DNA of 64,000 bases, from NCBI RefSeq assembly GCF_000003815.2, contig NC_049979.1, forward strand, positions 12,066,766 through 12,130,765, read 5' to 3'. The DNA is from Branchiostoma floridae. Its lineage: Eukaryota > Chordata > Leptocardii > Amphioxiformes > Branchiostomatidae. The notes under the pieces were generated by a model, which had not been told where the DNA came from, did no database searches, and was given only the letters and a program-made list of their open reading frames with translations. The translations under genes and the position numbers were made by a program. Shown here piece after piece: positions 36,127 to 48,713 of this stretch; position 1 is the stretch's first letter; every line of letters starts with the position of its first letter.

Positions 36127-39100
36127 ATGAAGTTCTTATCAGAACTAGACGACGATAGGTTCGCCAGGGTAGTGATTGCGCAGGATTTGAAGGAGTTTGG
36201 GATCAAAATACCCAAAGTCAAGAAATCGTCGAAAAGCCAGGTGAGTGAGTCAGTGACCCGTGTTTGATTTGAAACCGACGTTTGCTGTAAAAAATACAAG
36301 TCGCAAAAATATCAACCGATTTCATTACACAGGAAGGGACTAGAAAGGTATGATATTTTGTCATTCTTGATTCGGTAACATTCAATTTATCTTGGAATTA
36401 CGTATTTGGAGGATGAAAGAGTATCTGATCAAAATTTATGATCGCCTGCATATGGGTAACAAATTTCAACCTTGACTTGAGCCCAACGAAGCTATGTACC
36501 GGTGTATTAAGCTTTTATATTTGTGTGATCGTGAAGGAACAGTTTTACGGGTGTACTGATTTTTACGAAATACATTGAATATAACGTTACAGTATTTGAT
36601 TTAGATACCAAATTTCGTTTCAGGACAAACACCACCACAGCCCAGGCGTTGGTGTATTCGGCAGGAGGCTCACCAACCTACCCACAGTTCCAGTCAGCAC
36701 CCCTGCTGGCACGTACCAAGTACCAACGTAAGATGGGCGTTTCCTTTTTTCCAGACTTGCTGAGAGCCTGGGACCAAATTTGTTTGGAGATAAAAAAAAT
36801 AAAAATAAAACATTTTGAGAAAGAAGTTGCCATCTGTAAATATTGTAACAATATTTTGAGCATGAAATTGAAAGTGATAGAGAAACTATTTCAATCTCAT
36901 AATTTTTAGATTAAATGAATTGATTTATCAAATAATTCAAATTACTGAAATATATTGATGCCTCTAGTTTGCAGTACAGTTGTAAGACTGCCTGAATAAC
37001 ATATAAATTTTCGGCAATATCGGTACAAAACAACATCCTAGCAGAATTAGTAGTCACATATTCACAAAATTAAGTGTTGCCCATTTTTACAATGTAAAAT
37101 CTTAGACATAAGATTAATCTGCATGCTAACATTTGATCTTTTCTTGATCAGCTTTCTTGTTACAACTGTCAACTTTCTGGAGGAACACATCGAAACAGAA
37201 GGGATCTTCCGAAAATCTGGGTCACATGCACGACAGAAAGACCTCAAGGTATGGAAATCTCTGGACTCTTCTGAACTTGATATTGGCAATTGGTGGTCAG
37301 CTTCACAGCATTCTGATGTTGTTCTATGGCATCAATGGCGATACCAGACTTTTTGTTGAGGTGTAAGAGGTTCTGTTTACAGTGCTGGGCCAGTGCTATA
37401 ATCCTCTGGAAGGACACTTGACACAACTTTCCTCACTCCAACCAGATAAAAATGGGTTGGGCAGACAAAAGATAGTGGGCAGAGATGGATGGGCTAGGCC
37501 TCCTAACCCTTTGCCCCATAGACAAAGAGAATAACAAATCTGCTGCCTTGGCCTGAAAAACTTTGCCTTTACAAAACATGTACTATTATATATCTTTTGA
37601 TAACTCTCTTGTGTCCTGGCTTAGTAATCTTCAATCTGCTAAAGTAGTTGTTTGACACCAAATGTGTATGATTGATTGTAAGCATAGGCAACAGGGAGAA
37701 TGCAAAATAAAACACACTATATCATGTGTCGCATACACTTTCAGATCAAAGTGGATGAAGGTGGAGAGTTTGGAGAGGCATCTGTCCTGGACGTGGCAAA
37801 CCTGTTCAAGCAGTTTTTCCGTGAGCTGCCTGACCCACTGTTCACCCACAGACTGCACACCTGTCTGCTGAAGGCTCAGGAGATCCAGCAGGACAGGGAC
37901 AGGATCATGGTCAGTACCACGTCTTAGGAGCAAGATATGTATTAGGCCCCGTTCATGATGCAAAAAATGAAACGGTTCTATCGGTTAGGCCTAGAAATCC
38001 GACAGCAAACGACAGGAAACGGTTTGCATTTTGCATTCACGATGCAAACTTACAGACCGTTTCAGTTCCTTGAAAAGGCATGGTAATGCATGGTAATGCG
38101 ACCTCTGACCCCCGAGGCTGTTGTGATCTTGCCCAAACTTGTATTTCTGTGTCAGATTTTTGGTCTTTGATCAAAATTGAACCAATGTCTTACTGAATTC
38201 GAAGCTGGTCCTGATATATGCCATGCTATGGCATTTCCACTGGATCTCCTGACACATTCCCTTGCAATATCAGGTCCGTCGCTGGCTCCTCAGTCTACCG
38301 GGAGGCGGCCTGATGATAAAAACCAATTTTACAATTAAAAATGTGGTCGAAACACCCGAATGACGGATTAAAAATTGTACTTTTTCCCCGTGGCACCACC
38401 AAATATGAACGCACATACCCGGATGTAAAACGGATTGCGCCGCTTTTGCGTTCATGATGCAAATTCTTAATTCCGGGTAAGGAGGAAACGGTTTCAATAC
38501 TACCTCGCGAAGAGGTTCCGAAAAAAACGTTTGCTATCGTTTCAGATTCGTTTCAGAGCGTCATGATGACAAAACTTATCCATTTCAGCTTGCCTAACCG
38601 ATAGAACCGTTTCATTTTTTGCATCATGAACGGAGCATTAGTATTAGATGTGAATATGTAATGAAAAAAATCAGTCGTTGGACCAATCCTGAAGCCCCAC
38701 CCCCAGTTTGATTATGGTTCTTATAGAATCTATTTCAAACATTTCCAAAAACATTGCCAGTAGGACAGAACTGGCAGCTAGACAACTCCATGTATGACCA
38801 TCACAATTTCTCACTACAAAAGTAATTCAAGCAACTGGGTATTAAGATCAGTTAACTTTCAGATGCTTCAGACAGCATCCACTGTCTTGCAACAGTGACT
38901 GACTGACCTATCTCATGACAAGGATGTATTAAATCTTCACTGACATATTAAAAAACTATTTATCTTTATTGTCTCTTCCCCCTCAGGCCGTCCTGTCCGT
39001 GTGTGCCATGCTGCCCACCCTCCACCTGAACACCCTGCAGTATACCATGTCCTTCCTGGCAAGGCTGGCCGCCAGGGCAGACCAGAACAAGATGGACGAG

Positions 39101-42100
39101 AACAACCTGGCTCTGATCATGACCCCCAACCTCATGCCCACTCTGGAGAAAACCTGCGCAGACATCGGCCCAGACAAGCTGCTGAAGATGCAGACAGAGA
39201 TTGTGAAGTTTCTCATCCAAAACTCTCACAGCATTGGTATGTGTTTATCAATGTCTATGAATGCATGTCTAATAAATGTAAAAACATGTACAATCATGGT
39301 ACAATGGTGGAGGTATGACAGAACATGAATATACATGAGATGACAGCTATTCATACTCTTGTACAGGTGCTGTCCCTGATAGTGTGTTGTACATGCTCTT
39401 ATGCAATAGATTATTCGCCTGGTGTCCAACCTTGCTAGCTTTTGTCCACTCCTGGTGGTCTCTACTCTACAGTGTTGGCGGGGTAGCAACCATCGGGAGT
39501 GGACCAAAGCTAACAAGGCTGGACACAAGGCTAAAAGATAACAGCCGTAAGTACTCCAACTCTTGCACAGGTACTCTATCTACAGAGATGACAGCTGTAG
39601 TCTTGCACAGATTCTGTCCATGATAGTACATTGTACACATTCAGGTGCAAGAGATGACAACTGTATCTTTGCACAGGTGCTGTTCCCAGCTATAGCTACA
39701 GCTACATATATTTCACAGTTGTTACCCCTGACAGAGTGCTGTACACATGCATGTACCTACAAGATTTGACAGCTGTATTTTTGCACAGGTGCTGTCCCTG
39801 ACAGTGTGCTGGAGCGAGCTGCCCAGCTGAGTGGGAAGGATATGGAAGGGCTGGTGTCAGGAGATGAGCTGGACAAGAGCGTGGACTCCTTACTTGATGG
39901 GTCTAAGACAAAGAGGAAGAAAAGAAGGAGTGGATCTATACAAGGTTATGTGGTTCTTAATACTGACTTTTCTTAATGGTACTTGATAGTCTTTTTTGTA
40001 TGGTTGTTTCTCATTCTTGTAGAGTTTCATTTCTTCTGTTGTGCAAATGCTAAATTGAGGTTTACACTATAGCACTTGTAACAACAAAAAGGTGAAATAC
40101 ATCTTTTGCCACATCCTGCGGTATAGAAAACTGCTTTCATGTTCACGTTGAATGGTCATGACTAGGGCTGGGTACCGGTACAGAAAATTCAGGTCCAGGT
40201 CCGGTTCAGGTCCAAAGGATCAGGTCCAGGTCCGGACCTGAACCTGGACCTTATTCAGTATGACTCATACCAATGGTCCATTTCACTACAAAGAAATCTG
40301 TTTGGTGGAGTATTAGACTCATACTGGCGTTCTAAAATCCTACAACGCTAACTGCACCTGTGAGATTGGCTGTAAAACTTGGTAGAAATTACTATAAACT
40401 TTACTCTACTTCACTCTTGTCATTTTCTTCCACCTGCAAGCGCCAAAACGTGTGAATGCATGATAAAATAATCTGTTAATTTTCTAACCGGTCCAACATC
40501 CGGTCCACCTAATTTTTTCAGGTCCGGTTTTTCTGGACCGGTCCAATAAGAAAAACCGGTTTTGTACCGGTACGCTGTACCGATACCCAGCCCTAGTCAT
40601 GACCTTTAGCATCTCACAATGAACTGTTGGTACATTTATGTTTGGGCTGAAATAGGGTTGAAATTTGGTCATGGCAAGTGTGGTAAGTTACCGTAACTGT
40701 GTTATTTTAACTGTTCCTGCAGGTATAGTGAACGGGATCAGTCAGGGGCTGAACAAGTTGAGGCACGGCAGTTCATCGTCCATCAAAACACCATCCAGGC
40801 AGAACTCAAGCTCTGATCAAGCTGATTCTGGTAAGGCTTTAGAACAATGTAACAATCTTCTAGTACTGCTATTAATACATTGATAGTCCTTCTGCAGACT
40901 AGAGAAAACGGGAAAAAATCAGGACCTGTTAGAAACTGTCTATACCAAGGAAATGCACATTATCAATAGATTTCATATCTAGTAATATACAGATATCAAA
41001 TTTGTCTTTGTCAAACCTTTATTCTAAAAACATTTCTAAAGTAATTTATAGATCACCGTTCTGAGATTTAACAAAAAAGGGATAGATTTAGCTATTTAAT
41101 CTCCAAGCAGATGCAAGAATCTACCCCATTCCCGATGTTTTACACCTAACTGTTTTTGCAACATTTATTTCTCTTTTCTCTATTCTATCATAGCACAGTT
41201 TGTCTCATGCACTTATGGGATTTTAATTTCTTCATTTTTTTCAATTTCATTGTCATGTATTAATTGTCTTTTTAAGTGCAAAACAAATAGACAGTTAACC
41301 TTACAGCTGACTCCGTACTGTCCTTACAGAGGTGATCACCAACATCCCGGCAGTGATGATGAGCGAGGTGACTCCGCGGATCATGCGCTCCACCAAGAGG
41401 AAGGCAGAGGACGACCACGCTGCTTTCTCCGCAGCTAAGAGGTAAGATGGAGATGTTAACTGTTTCTCTTTCTTGAATTGATGTACACTCATACTGTGCA
41501 CTGACGGGACAAAATATGATATGAGTCAGAGATAATGTAGACAAGCTGCATAAACTGTGTTCATGACTATCATGAGATAATGAAATAGATCTCCATCAAT
41601 GCACCAAAATGTCAAAAAAAATTACAAAATCTTGTTGAAAAGCAGATGCATGGCCAAGGTAAAATACTTCGGCTTTGAATTGAAAATTTGCTGGTCTTTT
41701 ATAAATTGTATATTGTGCTAGGACTGACTCAGCATGGTTTGTTTCATAATTCTTTCTCAAATAGCTTTAAGTAAAAAAATATGTAGTTCTCAACTTACTT
41801 TAGTGCAAAGTTAGTGTTTTTTCTTCTACTTGTGTAGTCCTCTGAGATCCACAGATTTGTCCTTTCCACATAACATTAAACATCTCTTATTGTTTCCAGG
41901 AAAGCCATCCTGCAGCAGATGGGACAGAGAGGTGCCAAGCCTCAGTACGGAGCAGCCAGCAGGACTCCTGAGGGGCTGCTCACACCCAGCAACCTCATCC
42001 AGGCGGATCTGGACGCAGGTAATTGGTTCATTGCTTTATTAACTCCTTTAGCTGTTGCATTTTAAGGGAGTAGCTACTCTTCCAGGAGTAACAAATTCAC

Positions 42101-45100
42101 ACAGAAAAACATGGACAGCATAACAATATAGTATAACATAGCAGAAAGCAACATCTCATAATTACAAGTACCAGTACTAACAATCTTCATACAACATATT
42201 ATAAAACCACATGTTATATAGAGTACCTCATTTGCCATATGCTTTGTATGTGTTTTATTAGCTGCTAATTAGATATCTTTAATGCAACCATACATCACAG
42301 TCTATATAGAGATGCTATAGATCTGTGTTATGTACAATCATGTGTTTACAGGGCTTGAAATGTTTTGAAATTGAAGCTGTGCTAGTATTTTCTAAAGCAC
42401 TGATCCATGATAAAACCATTCCCATGACGCTAGGGTTACATATGGCCAGTGCTACATGCAGGGTTGGGCAAGTTTTCTAAAATTGTCCTATCGGGCAAGC
42501 ACATACTGTACAAAATTTACTTGCCCAAACCAATTTTTCACTTGCCCAAAATTTAAATGTCCCTTGGCTTTTATATGCATTTTCACTTCCAGCAATGTCA
42601 TTCTTGTTATTGCCTCTATTTTTCTATGTTGACCATAGCTTGATGTAAAAAGTAACAAGTATATCAAAATCTCACTTAATGGATAAATCTTACTTGCCCA
42701 AAGGGTAGGTCATGCACTTGCCCAATCAGCATTTTCACTTGCCATGGACAATAGGGCTAGTGGACTTGTCCAACCCTGATATGTAGTATTGGCCCCTAAA
42801 AGGCTATTGAACTTTGAAGCAATAAAGAAAAAAAGTTATTTTTTTCAACATTCAATATTACAACTAACAGAAAAAAAGGGCCTTGGGTTTTCTAGCCCTA
42901 GGCCTGCATTGAGTTTTGAATTCTCGTGAAAGTATGCAGTGAAGTTGGTACTGACCCTTTAAAATATTAAAGTTAAATCGCTTGGTGAATAAAGGTGTTT
43001 ATAGCCTCAGGAATTCTTGATATCTGTGTTACAGCTTTCTGTAATATTCCATCACCTGTCTTATTTATGTCTTGCATGCCATTTTCTTGGCCCAGCAGAC
43101 TCGATAACCAGCAGACTGGACAGAGACTCGTACCGACAGTACGCCACGCTCTGTTATGGCCTGGACCGCTCCCTACAGCAGGCTGAGACCCCGCTTACAC
43201 ATGCTCAGAAGAAAAGTATTGTCACAAAAGCTACTGCAACCTGTCACCCTATAGCAGATTTTTATTTGTTTTGTTTTGTAGAATTGTTTTCTAACACATC
43301 ATTTCTCCTTTCTTAGGTTCGCATAGAGTTTTGGAGTTTGGTGTGCTTTTTGTTAATTTTGTGCACATCCTTGTTTTGCCTCTCTTAGGTTTACATTGCG
43401 GTTTTGTCTTTTGAGTTCAGTGTGCTCATTGCTACTTTGTGCAGATTTTTGTTTTGCCTAACTCTGCAACTAGCTGTTGTGTGCAATGACTCTAGATAGA
43501 GAAGATGATCGTCCCTTGTGTGATGCACAGTTTTGCTAAAAAACATGAGGCAATAGACTCATTCCTTGACCCTGCCTAACTCCTAGCCTGGTATCCATCC
43601 CATTCTAGCTCCAGTTGGCTTTTTCATTACAAGTAATAAGAGCTCCTACCTGTATTGCACAAAGTAATAAATTCTCTATTCATGGGTGCCAGATTATTCA
43701 TTATGGAAGCAATCAAAGGAGCAAACCGGAGCCAACATTCTATGGACACCAGGCTACAAGTACCTTACCATGGATGCTGTATATGAAACAGAAATGTGGC
43801 AATGCATAGATAGCCATTTTATGGGGCAGGTTGCTATCAACTGTGTTAAGTCTTAAGAGAACATTATTGGGAGGTGGGGTCCATCCCTTTCCTCCATCAG
43901 ATACCCATTTTATACCTGGATGTTGTGTTGTGTAAAGTACCTTTCCCAAGTACACAACATTGGTAGCATGGCAGGATTTAAACCCAAAACCTCTGACTGT
44001 TAAGCCAAACACCCTGCAGTTGCACCACACGACCCCACAAAATGAACTTTAGCTAGATGCAAATTTTGTCGCATTTCCTCCCCAGTGTGCATCAGCAGCG
44101 ACCAGCTCTTCACCCCCGGCTCCCCCTCCAGCCCAAGCATACAGTTCGTGGAGCCCCCGGGACAGTCGGTCAGCTTCAAGGCCGCCTTGCACGACTCCCT
44201 GATGTCCACCACCAGCCAGAGCAAGGCCACTCCCTCCAAGAAGATTGGGAAAATCTTGGCCGACAAGCTGAAAAGGTGGACTCCATTCTTTTGTTATCAA
44301 ATCAATAGCCTGGGTGCCATCCTCAGTGGTAACCAATGGCACATTCTTTTTGCTTTCTAATGGCTGAACAAGCAAAAGGATTGTGGCAGCTAAACGTTCT
44401 GCCAACACAAAATTACACACGGATAAGATTTTCAATGACCACTGTCACCTTCTTCAGGATCAATACTGATGACCAATCAGAGCATAAACTTGCAAGAGGA
44501 ACTTACAGACATGTGATCTTATTAACACATGATCTTGCATGTTACATCGAAATTCTTTGTCATTACCTGGTAGCTTGAGAACCCGTGCGTGTCCTTTTCT
44601 TTTCTTTTGATTGACAATCGTTGAATGTACAATTTACACATATCTGTTCTCTGTCTTTTGCATACCAACAGAATTTATGAAAAACTGATGATCACAGACA
44701 ATAGCATACATATCATATATGTATTAGCAAATATTGGCAGCCTTCCTCTGTTTGATGTGTCGGAACTTTGTTGCATGTTTGGACATCCTAATAGTAATAC
44801 CCTTTTCTCATCACCAACAGTCATTGAATGTCCTGAGTTGAACTGTCACTTCAAACACAAAATGTTGGACTTCCCAAAATATTGGACTGAGCAACTCAAG
44901 TTTTTGTCAAGCCATCCACCACTTCAGTGGAATATTATCTTGTGCTGAAAGATACAATTCAACTCTGGTTTAGAATGACTGTACTAACACGGATGAAATT
45001 AAAATTCCTTGAATGTACTTCTCTTGTAAAACTACCCACACCCTGTGATTAACGGTGATGGTTTCCACCCCCCTCCCTCTCCTGTGTCTGTCCTCCTGTG

Positions 45101-48100
45101 CCCCCACCAGGCGCTCGAGTGGCAAGGCTGGTTGTTTCTCCCCCAGGAGATCCTCAGGTGGCAGCAAGCTCAGGAGGTCCATCAAGAAGAGATTCAGCGG
45201 AGGTAAAGGGAAGTCTGAGGTGAGACTTAAAATATGCAATGAAACCTGTACAACTACAAGTGACCACCTCTGCATACTAGTGTGGCTGTAGTGGTGTCAT
45301 CAATTGTAGTAGTACACAGCTGCTTGGATTCATCTAAAGAGAAATTTAGCCATATTCCATGCATTATGATTAAATAGTTTGAAAAGGCAAATTTGCTTAA
45401 ACTCCAATGAGTTACATTTCAAAAACAAATTTTTACCCTCCTTCATTAGTAAATTTCCCTATATCCTAAAACTCTTGACCACTGATAAGTGCTGACAAAA
45501 GAACCCCTGCCTTTTTTGCTTGAGGTACTGATCTCATATTTCTGTTATACGTACCACCCACAGAAATCCCCCTTGGTGCAGTCGACCAGCCTCAACTTGG
45601 AGAATGTGGGGTCACGGCTGGCAAACCATCCTCCTGACACAGGCCTGTCCACCATTGACTTTGGGGCCAGTCCGAAGCTGAACGAGAAAGTGAGGGGATC
45701 CTTCTTCAAGATGCATGCCAGGGCCGGGCCTTCCAAGTCCTTACCCGTCCCCAGCACAGAAAGGCCTACCTCGCCCCTACTCAACTTCAGTAGGAGAAGC
45801 AACGCCATGGACCCCAACTCCTCCACCCTGACCACAAGTTCGGCCATGACCAGCTCGACGGAGGGGGCCAAGACACCGGACGTTTCTATGATCAGCACGA
45901 GTTTCCTAAACGACACGTCCAGAACCCCTGACGTGTCTGTCATCACTACTAGCTCAAGGGACTCGAAAACCCCTGAAGAGTGCAACAGTGGACATGTAAT
46001 GATGGTGGCTGGGGACTTGGCAAAAACCCCAGATGAACCCAAGATGGGGAATCCACTACTAATGGCTGCAGACTTGGTGAAGACCCCCTACAAGAGTCAT
46101 CTGGCTGGGGCAGGTGAACAGGTGCCTGCAGGTGTGGATGTTGTGAAGACACCATTCAAGGAGCACCTTGCTGCCAGGTGTGAACCCAAAGCTGCAGACT
46201 CCCCCAAGGTTGTCACAGTCGACATTCACATGACGAATTCTCCCATGGGGAAACGAGCTCTGCCAGATGATGGTGACCAACCCACTGCTGTGCCCACCCA
46301 GGATCAAACAGATAATCTGACACAGTCTGTTGTCAGGAACCTGGGATTTGAAGCTGAGTTGGAGACAGTAACCCCACCTGAGCACCACAACAGTTCAGCT
46401 GACGTGCCAGAACTGCCGAGTCTTGTCGCCTACACCAGGACCACTAAGTTCTTCCCATCCTTGGGCATCCTCGAGCCGTCATCAGCACATGGTGAAAAAG
46501 AGGAAGAGTTGTTCAGTTCACCTGATCAAGAGGTAGATTCTCCTAACTCCCCAGCAAAGAGACCATTGGCCCAACAGGATGAAGTCATCGCTTCACCAAG
46601 TAAGAGGCCGAGGATGGGTCAGCAGGTGAGTCAGTATCACCTGTCGCTGAATGTTGCTGGGAAGAATATCACCATGACGTTGCAAGAGAGAGTGAGGGCA
46701 CGATCATCAAATACTTCAGGAGTAAAAGAAAGTACAGAGAGTGCTGTGTCATCAGAGTCAGCCTCAGTGAAAGACAAACCCCAAAATACAGCGGAAAAAG
46801 ATGTACTAAGTGCAGGCAATGAATCAAAAGAAGAATCAGTACAGCCAATGGTAACACAGGCTGCCACAGCATCCCTGCAGCAAAGTAGCCATGCTAGGTC
46901 CGTGAAGAAGGTACAGCCTTCTCCTACCAAAAAGGCAAACACTGCAAGCCAGAACGGACCTGCAAAAAGAAGAAACGACGCTACACCCACCAAGAAAGCT
47001 GTCACTCCCAAGAAGACCAGGACACCCTCGGGAAGGACCCCAGGAAGGGGAACTCCCGGCAGCGCCGGCAAGAGAACCACATCCTCCAGCTTTGTCCGTA
47101 AGGGATCGAGTGTTGTACAGAGGAAAGCCTCAGACAGAAAGGCAGCAGTAAGAAGCAGCAGCTGCCAGGAAAGGGAGAGGGCACCAGTGGTCAGGAAAAA
47201 TAGCGACAAAGAAAAGAAAGGAGCAGTTGTCTCAAGAAACAGCTTTAAGAACATGGGGGATCATACTGCAATGAGGGCCAGGAGAAAGGAAGGCGAGAAG
47301 AAGACTGAGGCCACTGTAGCACGTAAGGATAGCAAGGAAAGGAACGCAAGCAGACCAGGAAGGATGGGCAGTGTGGGGAAGGCTGACAAGCCCCCATCTC
47401 GTGCCGGGAGACCATTGCCGTCTTTTAGAACAAATGCCTCTCCAGCTAAGAAGGTGGACCCAACTACCAGCAATGGGCTGGGAAAGAGACGTCCGGTTAT
47501 CTCCTCCCCACTAAAGAACAGCTCTGACATGCACAAGAAGGTGGAGAAGAACCTGAAAGTGCTGATTGATTTGGAACAAACTCTTAGCTGTCTGTCTCCC
47601 AGTGGTGACAGTAAGTCATCGACTGTGAGTACCAGCAGTGTTGCAAGTGATGCTCAGTCAGATGGTGTGGAGAAGAAGGAGATGAAGGCCAGGGATTCAG
47701 CCACAAGTGTGTACGTGTACTCTCCTGGTAAGGGTTCAGGTATTCCCATCACTAGAGCACAGAAAAGTTCCCCACCATCTACTGAACCGCCCAAGACACC
47801 ATCCAAGTCCGTCAGTGACTCAGCTCTTCCAAGCGCCAGCCATCCCACTGATACAGGCTCGCCGTCCCAGGTGCAGCACGCAGCGAGCTTCCCGTCAATC
47901 CCTCGCGAGATCAAGACTGGCATCGTGGCAAACTCCATAGAGATCTGGAACAACATATCCATGGACGCTGGGGACAGGTTCACCTCGCCTCTGAGGGCAG
48001 TGAAGAATCCGCTGCTCTTCCGCAAGTCCCCTGCCAGACGCTCCTGGCACATGGGGGACACACCCAAGAAGGAGCCTGAGAAGCAGGACAAGCCAGTCCT

Positions 48101-48713
48101 CAGCTCCAACAACAGCACTTCATCTGTATCTGCTTCCAAACTGCCTTCTGCTGCAACCCCAAAGCTACCCACCACTCCTCTGGTCAAAGCACTCAGTATC
48201 GACAGCTCCATGGCCAATGTGGGGCTGGAATTCAAACCAGAGGACATGGACACCAGCTGCCAGTCCTCCAGGTCTGTAGCCGCTGCCCTGGATGCTCTGC
48301 AAGAAGAAAGCGTCCGCCTCAACGACTCCTACAACATCGCAAACAGCCACCCAGTCCAATCGCCGGCACGGAAAGTGGCCATGTCTCCGCTGAAGCCAGT
48401 CAACACACCAAAGACTCTTCCATCAAAAATGGTGTCGGACAAAACGCCGAGGATCAAACAGGCGCTACTATTACCTGGGCAGGAAGAAAACGGCTCTACC
48501 CCGCTCCGAGCTGCGATTAAGACACCCAAAAGGGCCACCAATCTGAAACGTAGCACCCCGGTGAAGGTGAAGCGCTTCCACTCCCCACGCAAACCGGCAT
48601 ACAAACCCAGGAGTGCAACAAAATCTCCCAGGAAGTATCCCGCTTCTCCTAAAGCACCTGATCTGAGCGGGGACATAACTCCAGCACCCACCAAACAAGA
48701 CTGGATGATATAA
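36127..48713 (+). CDS. ARHGAP11A: Rho GTPase-activating protein 11A
   Basis: A RhoA GAP that in vertebrates acts in the nucleus and at cytokinesis. Thirteen exons: 36127-36240, 36624-36727, 37152-37248, 37745-37909, 38987-39236, 39789-39944, 40723-40830, 41330-41441, 41900-42018, 43096-43215, 44086-44275, 45111-45219, 45564-48713. Phases agree throughout, giving 1597 residues against about 1020 in human. The start encodes MKFLSELDDDRF and a short basic stretch. The RhoGAP domain spans about 70-245, with the arginine finger at Arg93 (GIFRKSG), LFKQFFRELPDPLF, and NKMDENNLALIMTPNLM. Exon 6 ends in a basic cluster (KTKRKKRR). Exon 12 carries the family motif GKAGCFSP, and VGSRLANH follows in exon 13. 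The 1050-codon last exon is low-complexity, S/T-P- and K/R-rich, and ends in a run of SPRK/SPAK motifs. Extra length lies in this tail. The identity is firm; the exact acceptor of exon 10 is ambiguous (CAGCAG). Confidence 0.94.
37946..38636. mobile_element. 691 bp TIR element in ARHGAP11A intron 4
   Basis: About 43 bp terminal inverted repeats starting GCCCCGTTCATGATGC / GCATCATGAACGGAGC and extending through AACCGATAGAACCG. ATTAG flanks both ends (37941-37945, 38637-38641), a 5 bp target duplication. No transposase. Confidence 0.85.
39340..39788 (+). repeat. Degenerate tandem repeats copying the exon 6 splice acceptor
   Basis: Copies of a roughly 60 bp block, GATGACAGCTGT...TTGCACAGGTGCTG...TCCCTGA...GTGTG, begin near 39340, 39586, 39650 and 39770. 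The last one is the real exon 6 acceptor. The earlier ones keep the CAG|GTGCTGTCCCTGA junction to varying degrees. Confidence 0.75.
39417..39531. mobile_element. Small foldback (GCCTGGTGTCC ends)
   Basis: GCCTGGTGTCCAACCTTG pairs with CAAGGCTGGACACAAGGC, and GCTAGCTTTTGTCCACTCC pairs with GGAGTGGACCAAAGCTAAC. A member or relative of the AGCCTGG family, inserted within the acceptor-repeat array. Confidence 0.75.
40163..40595. mobile_element. 433 bp hAT-type MITE in ARHGAP11A intron 6
   Basis: Ends TAGGGCTGGGTACCGGTAC and GGTACGC...GATACCCAGCCCTA. A perfect 8 bp target duplication GTCATGAC flanks it (40155-40162, 40596-40603), the size typical of hAT elements. The interior is rich in AGGTCCGG repeats. 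Confidence 0.9.
42459..42778. mobile_element. 320 bp TIR element (CAGGGTTGGGCAAGT ends) in ARHGAP11A intron 9
   Basis: CAGGGTTGGGCAAGT at left pairs with ACTTGTCCAACCCTG at right, with repeated CTTGCCCAA inside. A partial copy with the same right half lies at about 32880-32993. Confidence 0.75.
43585..43755. mobile_element. AGCCTGG foldback in ARHGAP11A intron 10
   Basis: AGCCTGGTATCCATCCC...CTAGCTCCAGTTGGCT pairs with AGCCAACATTCTATGG... ACACCAGGCT. Related to the elements at 1029, 50376 and 51742. Confidence 0.7.
43870..44035 (-). repeat. tRNA-derived SINE-like sequence
   Basis: On the minus strand GTGTGGTGCAACTGCAGGG (A-box-like) is followed by GGGTTTAAATCC (B-box-like). It ends about 50 bp before the exon 11 acceptor. 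Confidence 0.45.

Noticed and set aside
46637-48322. Several long minus-strand frames (up to 222 codons)
   Set aside because: They are antisense shadows of the GC-rich ARHGAP11A last exon.
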